A stretch of DNA of 64,000 nt from JAGVSV01 sp050952845. GTDB taxonomy: Bacteria > Bacillota > Clostridia > Christensenellales > Aristaeellaceae. Every line of letters begins with the position of its first letter. Positions within the stretch are counted from its first letter, which is position 1. A program made the position numbers and the translations under genes. Of this stretch, positions 39,287 to 46,559 are shown one piece after another. Location of the stretch: contig JBMNLP010000001.1 in NCBI GenBank assembly GCA_050952845.1, positions 1,116,001 to 1,180,000 of the forward strand, given 5' to 3'. The notes under the pieces are model-generated. The model saw nothing but the letters and a program-made list of their open reading frames with translations, was not told the origin of the DNA and did no database searches.

Positions 39287-41800
39287 ATGCGCAGCATGAT
39301 ATGGAGTGTAATTTTGGCCCTGGTTTGGATGGTTCCGGCAGGCCATGCCGGTGTGGACGGCTTGTCGGTGTCCTGTCCCGAACGGCTGAGGCCGTATGAG
39401 GAGGTTGCCATTTCGGTATTGGTACCGCAGGGGGGAAAGCTGGACCTTTTCTTTGAATGCGCCGGTGTTCGGCAGCCCCTTGTTGAGGACGCCGATGTGG
39501 TTCAAGGTGAAAACCCCTTTTTTTGGGATGTACTGGATAACCTGGGGGAGCCGCTGCAGCCGGGTAGCTGTGTGTTGTCAGCTGTTCTTCAGGCGAACGG
39601 CATGGAATACATCGCTACTTGCACCGCGGCTGTGGCGCAGCCTGCGCTGGCGGTGCAGTATGCGGTGGCTTCTGCCGATACGCTGCACTTGGTTGGCGGG
39701 GACGATTTCCATGTTGCCTACCAGCTGACCCGGGCGGGCAGGATGTCCGTCACGCTGGAGGACGGCAGCGGCGCGATGATAAAAACCTGGCAAATCGAAG
39801 TCAAGGATGCCAAGCCGCGCGTGTTCCGATTTGATGGCAGGCTGAGGGGAAAAACGATTGACGAGGGCAGGTATACCCTGGCATTTACAGCCGGCAAGAT
39901 GCGGGAGCCTTTGAAGGTTCTGTTTGAGGTGACGGCGGCTGCCCCGGAGGTTTTGCCGCTGGAAGTCACGTCGCCGGGGCACTACCTGCCACTGGCCATG
40001 GATGACGCCAGCGTTTGGGCTGCCATCACGGCACCTATTGCGGTCGTGGATATCGGCGCGCTGGCGCACCAGTCCATCCGGGATGTATCCGGCGGCGTGG
40101 TGGGGCAGATCCATGGCCAAACTTCCGGTGTGCGCGTTCATGCGATAGGCGATGACGGCATGGCCCATGTCAGTGCCTGGCGCACGGAGGACGGAGCGTA
40201 TGTGTCGGGGTATATTCCGGCATCCCGGCTGAAGATGGTGCGTCCCAACCCGCGCTATGGGCTGTTGATCGACAAGGTTTCACAAACCATGACAGTATAC
40301 GCCGGCGGCAAAAAGCTGGGCGTGCTGCCGGTCAGCACCGGCTTGCAGGCGCCTAAAAAGCTGTTCCGGGAAACGGCAGCCGGCGCCTTTTTGACTGAGA
40401 AGCGGGTTGCGGCTTTTACGAGCGAAGGCTATCTCTACGAGTATCCGATTCGCTTTGACGGCGGCAACCTGATGCACCAGTTGGGCTCTAACCGCCACGC
40501 CGGTTTTGCCGACCACGAGCCGCTGCTGGGCAGCAAGGCGTCGCATGGCTGTGTGCGGGTGGGCCGGGCTTCAATAGAAGGCGAGCCGCTCAGCGCCTAC
40601 TGGCTGTGGACGCATTTGCCGCCTTTAACCAAGGTGCTGATCCTCGACGATCCGGACCAGCGTGCCGTCCAATGGCAGGAGATGTTTCCGGGTGATCCAA
40701 ACCTGCCCGCGCGCGAGCCGTCATTTTCCTCGGCAGCTGCGCCGGTACAGCCGAAGGTCGGTGCGACAGCAGCGCCGCAGGGCAGCCCTCCGCCCATGCA
40801 GCCCGGCCAGATCACGCTGACATTCACGGGCGACTGCGTGCTGGGCAGCGAAGAGCATTCGCGCAGGCGGGAGAACTCCTTCGATTCGTTCATTGCACGT
40901 GAAGGATATGCCTGGCCGTTTTCGCTGGTGCAGGAATATTTTGTTGCCGACGACCTGACGCTGATCAACTTAGAGGGGGTGCTGAAGGACGATGGGCGCA
41001 ACCGGCAGGAAAGGCTGCATAATTTTAGGGGACCAACCCATTTTGCCGACATTCTGCCCCTGTCCGGCATCGAGATGGTCAACATCGCCAACAACCACCA
41101 CGCTGACTATGGCAAACCGGGCCGCACATCCACCCTGCAGGCGCTGGACGGTGTCGGCGTCCAGTATGCAGGCTACGGTCTTTTGGCGTATTATGAAAAA
41201 AATGGCGTTAAAATCGGCTTCGGCGGCATCCGGGAAACAACCTGGCGGCGTGAAAAAGCGCAGATGGAGCAGGACATTGCCGCATTAAAGGCACAAGGCT
41301 GTGATCTGATCATATATAGCTGCCACTTCGGCAAGGAGTATGCCCCGCATCGCAACGCCCTGCAGGAGGAGATCGCCCGCCTGGCAGTGGACCTGGGTGC
41401 TGATATCGTGATTGGGCACCATCCTCACGTTGTGCAGGGCGTGGAGCATTACAATGGCGGTGTGATCTTCTATTCCCTGGGCAACTTTGTGTTTGGCGGC
41501 AATCTCAAGTTGAAAGAATTTGACGGGTGTATGGTGCAGGTGGTGTTGGATATCGGGGGCGGCGCGGTGACGGGCGCCTCTTTCCGGCTGATACCTGTGC
41601 TGACCAGCGGCGCAGCGCCGGACAACGACTTCAGGCCTGTCGTTGCAGCCGGTGAGGACCGTTCGCGCGTCATCGCGCGCATGCAGGCAGACAGCGAGCT
41701 GCAGCTGGGGGATGGCACGTTGTGCTTCCAATATGACGTGGTTGACGGCTTTGTTTCGCTTCCGGATTTGCGGTATACTGATGACGGCACAGGATGGTGA
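39287..41800 (+). CDS. Fused L,D-transpeptidase (YkuD) and CapA/PgsA polyglutamate protein
   Basis: 837-residue exported protein. Residues 1-21 form a signal peptide. Residues 30-310 are beta-rich repeats without a clear family, with an SH3-like part near 240-310. A YkuD L,D-transpeptidase domain (about 325-465) has the catalytic SHGCVR with Cys near residue 422. A Pro/Ala linker (about 480-510) leads to a complete CapA/PGA_cap domain (about 513-800). The metallophosphoesterase-like motifs FTGDCVLGSE, NLEGVL, IANNHHADYG, CHFGKEY, IGHHPHVVQG and YSLGNFVFGG are all present. YkuD enzymes cross-link peptidoglycan or attach proteins to it, and CapA is the surface subunit of polyglutamate synthesis. 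The fusion suggests linking of polymer to wall (inference). ATG 39287 has GAAAGGAC upstream. Confidence 0.92.
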   Translation: MRSMIWSVILALVWMVPAGHAGVDGLSVSCPERLRPYEEVAISVLVPQGGKLDLFFECAGVRQPLVEDADVVQGENPFFWDVLDNLGEPLQPGSCVLSAVLQANGMEYIATCTAAVAQPALAVQYAVASADTLHLVGGDDFHVAYQLTRAGRMSVTLEDGSGAMIKTWQIEVKDAKPRVFRFDGRLRGKTIDEGRYTLAFTAGKMREPLKVLFEVTAAAPEVLPLEVTSPGHYLPLAMDDASVWAAITAPIAVVDIGALAHQSIRDVSGGVVGQIHGQTSGVRVHAIGDDGMAHVSAWRTEDGAYVSGYIPASRLKMVRPNPRYGLLIDKVSQTMTVYAGGKKLGVLPVSTGLQAPKKLFRETAAGAFLTEKRVAAFTSEGYLYEYPIRFDGGNLMHQLGSNRHAGFADHEPLLGSKASHGCVRVGRASIEGEPLSAYWLWTHLPPLTKVLILDDPDQRAVQWQEMFPGDPNLPAREPSFSSAAAPVQPKVGATAAPQGSPPPMQPGQITLTFTGDCVLGSEEHSRRRENSFDSFIAREGYAWPFSLVQEYFVADDLTLINLEGVLKDDGRNRQERLHNFRGPTHFADILPLSGIEMVNIANNHHADYGKPGRTSTLQALDGVGVQYAGYGLLAYYEKNGVKIGFGGIRETTWRREKAQMEQDIAALKAQGCDLIIYSCHFGKEYAPHRNALQEEIARLAVDLGADIVIGHHPHVVQGVEHYNGGVIFYSLGNFVFGGNLKLKEFDGCMVQVVLDIGGGAVTGASFRLIPVLTSGAAPDNDFRPVVAAGEDRSRVIARMQADSELQLGDGTLCFQYDVVDGFVSLPDLRYTDDGTGW

Positions 41801-41867
41801 TGGCTATACGAACGGATTCCATCACGCTTCCACACGACTGATGAGCATCACCCAGGAGGTTGATAAA

Positions 41868-42581
41868 ATGAACAGCATTCCCACACTGCACAACAGCGCC
41901 CGGGAGGACGATTTTGCCCGCACCGTGCTGATGCCGGGCGATCCGCTGCGCGCGAAATTTATTGCGGATACCTATCTGGACGAGGCGCAGTTGGTCAACA
42001 ATGTCCGCGGCATTCAAGGTTATACCGGCCATTACCGGGGCAAGCGCGTGTCGGTGATGGGCAGCGGCATGGGCATCCCGACCATAGGCATCTATTCATA
42101 TGAACTGTTCAACTTCTACGGCGTGGAGCAGATCATCCGCGTGGGCTCCGCCGGGGTGATCAACCCGGGCCTTAAGGTGCGGGACATTGTGGTGGGCATC
42201 AGCGCGTATTCCAACTCATCCTACGGCAGGCAGTTTGGTTTTGACGGCATGCTGGCTCCCTGCGCGGATTATGGCTTGCTGCGCGCGGCGATGGACCACG
42301 CCGAAAGCATCGGTGTGCACGCAGTGGCAGGTCCTGTTTACTCGACCGATGCGTTCTATGATGCGTCGGCTGAAAGCCCCTTGAAGGCGCTGCAGAAGTT
42401 AGGCGTGCTGGCTGTTGAAATGGAGGCCTACGGGCTGTATTTGAATGCGGCAGCAGCCGGCAAGAAGGCCCTGACGCTGCTGACCATATCCGACAACCCC
42501 TTCACCGGTGAATCGCTGACCAGTCAGGAAGTGCGCGAGACGTTTACGCAGATGATGGACATCGCGCTGGCAATCGCGTGA
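41868..42581 (+). CDS. deoD: Purine nucleoside phosphorylase DeoD
   Basis: Hexameric PNP that splits purine (deoxy)nucleosides with phosphate to base and (deoxy)ribose-1-phosphate. 237 residues, normal length. Family signatures: MPGDPLRAKFIADTYL near residue 20, VGSAGVINPGLKVRDIVVG near 93, the nucleoside-binding VEMEAYGLYLNA, and the active-site Asp in ISDNPFTGE. The ATG at 41868 has AGGAGG seven bases upstream; the longer frame overlaps the previous gene. Coupled by GTGA overlap to the next gene. Confidence 0.96.
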   Translation: MNSIPTLHNSAREDDFARTVLMPGDPLRAKFIADTYLDEAQLVNNVRGIQGYTGHYRGKRVSVMGSGMGIPTIGIYSYELFNFYGVEQIIRVGSAGVINPGLKVRDIVVGISAYSNSSYGRQFGFDGMLAPCADYGLLRAAMDHAESIGVHAVAGPVYSTDAFYDASAESPLKALQKLGVLAVEMEAYGLYLNAAAAGKKALTLLTISDNPFTGESLTSQEVRETFTQMMDIALAIA

Positions 42582-43036
42582 CCATTCTCGTCAGCGCCTG
42601 CCTGCTGGGCCTGTGTACGCGGTATGACGGGAAAGAGGCGGCGCATCCGGGCGTCATGCAGCTGGTAGCGTGCCACACGCTGGTCCCTGTGTGCCCGGAG
42701 CAGCTGGGCGGCCTGCCCACGCCCCGCATGCCGGCTGAAGTGCAGCCGGATAGCCGCGTGATGACAGCCTGCGGTGCCGATGTAACGGCGCAGTTCCGGC
42801 TTGGCGCGGCACAGGCGCTCAAAGTGTGCCGGCTTGCCGGCTGCAGCGCCGCGGTGCTGAAAGCACGCAGCCCATCCTGTGGCATCGGGGCGATCTATGA
42901 CGGAACGTTCACTGATACCTTAACAAAACGGCATGGTGTCTTTGCTGCGCTGTGCGCCCGGGAGGGCGTGCTCGCATGGACGGAGGAGCAGTTGGATAAC
43001 CTGCTGGCATTTCTGGATGAGGCTTCATGTACATAG
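42578..43036 (+). CDS. DUF523 family protein
   Basis: 152-residue member of DUF523 (YbbK-type). Seen are the N-terminal SACLLGLCTRYDGKE motif, CPEQLGGLPTPR and the cysteine motif SPSCGIGAIYDGTF. The conserved cysteines suggest metal or Fe-S binding; in several bacteria related proteins accompany nucleoside or thiouracil metabolism, but function is not established here. The GTG start overlaps the deoD stop (GTGA). Confidence 0.9.
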   Translation: MTILVSACLLGLCTRYDGKEAAHPGVMQLVACHTLVPVCPEQLGGLPTPRMPAEVQPDSRVMTACGADVTAQFRLGAAQALKVCRLAGCSAAVLKARSPSCGIGAIYDGTFTDTLTKRHGVFAALCAREGVLAWTEEQLDNLLAFLDEASCT

Positions 43037-43077
43037 CAACAGCCTCGGCTCTTAGAACCGGGGCTGACGCAACCATG

Positions 43078-43650
43078 CTATTTCAGTGGCAGCTGCTTAT
43101 ATAACCCGGCTTCTTTCATTGCCGGGTGCACCCCGGCATAGAGCAGCGGCGCCACGATGACGGCGAAAACGCCGTTGATGGCGGACGCTTGCAGCTTGCC
43201 CAGCATGTTTCCCGCGATGGCTTCGGATGCGAGGGGCGCAGCGGCAAAATAGGTCAGCTGGAGGTAGCTTTTGAACAGGTAGAGCGTGATATACAGCATC
43301 GCGCCGGCTATGCTGCCCACCAGCAGAATGGTGCGCTGTTTGCAGGTGTTGCGCTTGTCGTTGACGATGATGCCGCAAACCAGCGCCATCAAGCCCTTGT
43401 TGATAAAGGTGATCACAGCTTCCGCCATGCCCCAGCCGCCCACGATGTCATACAGCGCCGAGCCGATGGCTGCCGCAAAGCCGCCGTATACGCCGCCGAA
43501 CAGCATGCCCGACAACAGACAGACGGCGTTGGCGATGTGCAGGCGGGAAGAAAAAGCCGGGATGCTGAAAAAATTGCTGATAAAAACCACAGACGCCATC
43601 ATGCCGATGAATGCCAGCATGTAGGTCGAAAACTGTTGCTTGTGTTCCAT
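43078..43650 (-). CDS. ECF transporter S component
   Basis: Membrane substrate-binding subunit of an energy-coupling factor vitamin transporter (190 residues, about six helices). The helix pattern SRLHIANAVCLLSGMLFGGVYGG and GSALYDIVGGWGMAEAVITFINKG fits the ECF S family (PdxU/HmpT/ThiW-like group). The substrate cannot be told and no riboswitch was recognised upstream. The ATG at 43650 has AAGGAGG seven bases upstream. ATPase and T subunits are not in the window, as in group II ECF systems. Divergent from the GH116 gene. Confidence 0.85.
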   Translation of the reverse strand: MEHKQQFSTYMLAFIGMMASVVFISNFFSIPAFSSRLHIANAVCLLSGMLFGGVYGGFAAAIGSALYDIVGGWGMAEAVITFINKGLMALVCGIIVNDKRNTCKQRTILLVGSIAGAMLYITLYLFKSYLQLTYFAAAPLASEAIAGNMLGKLQASAINGVFAVIVAPLLYAGVHPAMKEAGLYKQLPLK

Positions 43651-43662
43651 GGGATCTCCTCC

Positions 43663-43741
43663 TTGACAAAACAATGCTTCCAGCTACAATGATAACATCA
43701 TCTGGCATGATGTTAAATAGCCTGCAATATCTGTTTTGCAA
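43663..43741. promoter_or_regulatory. Divergent promoters sharing an operator-like inverted repeat
   Basis: Plus strand: TTGACA (43663-43668), 16-base spacer, TACAAT (43685-43690), for the GH116 gene. Minus strand: TTGCAA (43736-43741), 16-base spacer, TATTTA (43714-43719), for the ECF gene. A perfect inverted repeat AACATCAT-CTGGC-ATGATGTT (43694-43714) overlaps the plus start site and the minus -10, so one repressor could control both. Confidence 0.6.
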
Positions 43742-43796
43742 ATTTATGCCCATATGACGCTATTCAACCCCCAATTGACATGAAAGGAAGGTTCAA

Positions 43797-46379
43797 ATGA
43801 AAAGAAGGTACATGGGCGAAAAACGCCGGGAAATCTCGTTTCCCCTGGGAGGCATCGGTTCCGGCTCCATTGGGCTGGATGGCACCGGCCGCTTCCGCGA
43901 CTGGGAGATCTTCAATCGTCCCTCGAAAGGCAGCATCAACGGATTTTCCCATTTTGGCATCAAGGCCGAAGCCGATGACAAAACTGTGGATGCCCGCGTC
44001 ATGAACGCCGACCTGCTCGGCTCCTATATGGGGCGGTATGTGGCGCACAACGAATATTCCGGATATGGCTACGGTCCGTCGCGGCACCTGCTCAGTGGGG
44101 TACCCCATTTCCGCGACAGCGTCTTCTACGGCGAATTCCCTTTGGCTCAGGTCGAGTTCATGGACGAAACATTCCCAGGCCAGGTTCGTCTGGAGGCTTT
44201 CAACCCGTTCATCCCATCCAACGATGCCGATTCCAGCATCCCTGCCGCCTTCTTCACCGCCGAGGTGCGCAACATCGGCGATCAGACCTTAACCTACACC
44301 TTTGCGCTGTCGGTCAATAACCCTTCCAGCCGCACGCATCTGAATCGCCTTTCTCATGGTGCGCATTTTCAGGGCATCGAGCTGGCGGATGATCTGGCGG
44401 ACAGGGAAGCCCCCGGGTTTGGCAGCATTCTTTTTGCCGTTCCCGCCGACGCAGCCATGCAGGCGCAGCAGTATTGGTACCGTGGCAGCTGGTTTGATAA
44501 CCTGCAAATCTTCTGGCAGGATTTTACTGCGCCGGGTGAACTGAAAAACCGCGTCTATGATGGCACCGAAGACATCGCCTATAACAACCGGGAAGATGTG
44601 GCCACCATTGCCGTTCGCGCAGTGGTCGCCCCCGGCGAAACATGGCGTCAGCGCTTTCTGATCGGCTGGTATTATCCCAATTGCTGTAACTACTGGTCTC
44701 GCCAACCCTGTGAGCAGACATGGAAAAATTACTATGCCGCGCTCTTCGATGGCCCTGAAAGCGTTGCCGATTATGCTTTTTGCGAATGGGACCGCCTTGA
44801 AGCGCAGACGCGCTTGTTCCATAACGCGCTGTTCTCCTCCAACTTGCCGCCTGAAGCCATGGAAGCCGTTAGTGCCAACCTCTCTATATTGAAGTCGCCC
44901 ACGGTGCTGCGCCTGGCGGACGGCCAGTTCTATGGCTTTGAGGGATGCCAGTGCAACATCGGCTGCTGCGAAGGCAGCTGCACCCATGTTTGGAACTACA
45001 CGTTTGCGCTGCCATTTTTGTTCCCAAAGTTAGAGCGTTCCATGCGCGAGCTGGATTACACCTACAACCAGGGCGAGGATGGCGGGATGTCCTTCCGGCT
45101 CCAGCTGCCTCTGGGGCGCGGGCGCTGGAAGTTCCGTCCCTGCGTGGACGGCCAGATGGGCGGCGTCATCAAGACCTATCGTGAATGGAAGCTCTCGGGC
45201 GACAACGTATGGCTCCGGCGCTGGTGGCCCAAGGTTAAAAAATCCCTCGAATACGCCTGGGCGCCGACCAACGAGGATCGCTGGGATCCCGAGCGCTCCG
45301 GCGTCCTCACCGGCCGCCAGCACCATACGCTGGACATGGAGCTCTTTGGTCCCAACGCCTGGCTGAACAGCTTTTACCTTGGCGCGTTGAAGGCAGCGTC
45401 CGAAATGGCGGATGCCGTCGGCGAACCGGAGAGCGCCGCCGCGTACCGCAAGCTGTATGAGCAGGGCCGCGCCTATACCGACGCCGAATTGTTTAACGGA
45501 GAATACTATGTTCAGAAGGTCGACATTCATGATCCGCATATTCTCGATCCCTATGAGGCAGGCGACACGCTGACCGGCGGCTCCACCCGGAAGGTCTATT
45601 GGAGCGACGAAGCCCATCAATTGAAGTATCAGATTGCCGAAGGCTGCGGTGTGGACCAGGTGCTGGCGCAGTGGATGTGCGAGCTGTCCGGCGTTGGAAA
45701 CATCCTCGACCGGTCGCATGTGGCTGAGGCACTGCGCTCCATCTATCGATACAACTTCAAGCCCTCGCTGCGCGACCACTTCAATCCCTGCCGCATCTAT
45801 GGCCTAAACGATGATGCAGGGCTGGTCATCTGCGAATGGCCGGAAGGAAAAGAAAAACCTGTGGTTCCGATCCCATATGCGGAAGAAACCATGCACGGAT
45901 TCGAATATCAGGCAGCGATCCACATGATCATGCACGGCATGGAAGAAGAGGGCATGAACGTGGTTCGCGGCATCCGGCAGCGCTATGACGGCGAAAAGCG
46001 CAATCCATGGAATGAATTTGAATGCGGCAGCAACTACGCCCGCAGCATGGCCAGCTACGCGCTGCTCCTCGCCTATTCCGGCTTCCACTTTGACATGGTT
46101 CGGAAAAAGATGGGAATGAAGCCGTTGCGCCCCGGCTGCTACTTCTGGTCGCTGGACGGCGCGTGGGGCGTCTGCACAGTCGAAGGTTCATTTGCTGAAC
46201 TGGAAGTGCTATATGGCGAACTGACGCTGAAATCCTGGGTTGTGCCTGATGCCGAAAAAGTGGTTGGTATGACGCTGGATGGCGTTGACCAGGCATTTAC
46301 AGCTGATGAGGATGCCCTGAAGCTCAATCACGAAATCACCCTGAAAGCCGGCGGCAAACTCCGCGCAAACCATCGTTGA
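43797..46379 (+). CDS. GH116 family glycoside hydrolase
   Basis: Retaining beta-glycosidase of family GH116 (GBA2-like), 860 residues. The N-terminal beta-sandwich begins ISFPLGGIGSGSIGLDGTGRF and the C-terminal (alpha/alpha)6 catalytic domain (DUF608) covers about 380-800 (for example GCCEGSCTHVWNY, GVLTGRQHHTLDMELFG, EGCGVDQVLAQW). Known members act on beta-glucosides, beta-xylosides or GlcNAc linkages. No signal peptide, so cytoplasmic. The start has AGGAAGG five bases before the ATG. Controlled by the promoter/operator at 43663-43714. Upstream of a binding-protein/permease operon that may supply substrate. Confidence 0.92.
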   Translation: MKRRYMGEKRREISFPLGGIGSGSIGLDGTGRFRDWEIFNRPSKGSINGFSHFGIKAEADDKTVDARVMNADLLGSYMGRYVAHNEYSGYGYGPSRHLLSGVPHFRDSVFYGEFPLAQVEFMDETFPGQVRLEAFNPFIPSNDADSSIPAAFFTAEVRNIGDQTLTYTFALSVNNPSSRTHLNRLSHGAHFQGIELADDLADREAPGFGSILFAVPADAAMQAQQYWYRGSWFDNLQIFWQDFTAPGELKNRVYDGTEDIAYNNREDVATIAVRAVVAPGETWRQRFLIGWYYPNCCNYWSRQPCEQTWKNYYAALFDGPESVADYAFCEWDRLEAQTRLFHNALFSSNLPPEAMEAVSANLSILKSPTVLRLADGQFYGFEGCQCNIGCCEGSCTHVWNYTFALPFLFPKLERSMRELDYTYNQGEDGGMSFRLQLPLGRGRWKFRPCVDGQMGGVIKTYREWKLSGDNVWLRRWWPKVKKSLEYAWAPTNEDRWDPERSGVLTGRQHHTLDMELFGPNAWLNSFYLGALKAASEMADAVGEPESAAAYRKLYEQGRAYTDAELFNGEYYVQKVDIHDPHILDPYEAGDTLTGGSTRKVYWSDEAHQLKYQIAEGCGVDQVLAQWMCELSGVGNILDRSHVAEALRSIYRYNFKPSLRDHFNPCRIYGLNDDAGLVICEWPEGKEKPVVPIPYAEETMHGFEYQAAIHMIMHGMEEEGMNVVRGIRQRYDGEKRNPWNEFECGSNYARSMASYALLLAYSGFHFDMVRKKMGMKPLRPGCYFWSLDGAWGVCTVEGSFAELEVLYGELTLKSWVVPDAEKVVGMTLDGVDQAFTADEDALKLNHEITLKAGGKLRANHR

Positions 46380-46439
46380 TTATGCTGCGCAGCGCTGTCG
46401 CTGCGTGCGTTTTCAAGAAATCATATGGACATGAATACT

Positions 46440-46465
46440 GCCCCTTGGCACGATTGCCAAGGGGC
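46440..46465. other. Strong hairpin between GH116 and importer genes
   Basis: Perfect 11-bp stem GCCCCTTGGCA/TGCCAAGGGGC with a CGAT loop. There is no proper T-tract, so it may be a weak terminator. Its right arm overlaps a candidate -35 box (TTGCCA), so it could equally be an operator. Confidence 0.6.
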
Positions 46466-46481
46466 TTATGGGTGTGATAAT
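46454..46481 (+). promoter_or_regulatory. Candidate promoter of five-gene transport operon
   Basis: TTGCCA (46454-46459), 16-base spacer, GATAAT (46476-46481), about 80 bp upstream of the binding-protein ATG. Confidence 0.45.
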
Positions 46482-46559
46482 CTGAACATGAGCGACCTAT
46501 GTTGCTGTAATAACTGGTTGGGCAGGCAACGATGGTATGCCTGCCAGGGAGGAATGATG

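Noticed and set aside
43042..43065. Terminator after the DUF523 gene
   Set aside because: An imperfect stem (AGCCTCGG/CCGGGGCT) is present, but there is no T-run on either strand, so I did not list it.
46425..46559. 45-codon N-terminal extension of the propeller-fused binding protein, with several cysteines
   Set aside because: It runs through the perfect hairpin at 46440-46465 and a candidate promoter, and the signal peptide and ribosome site fit the ATG at 46560.
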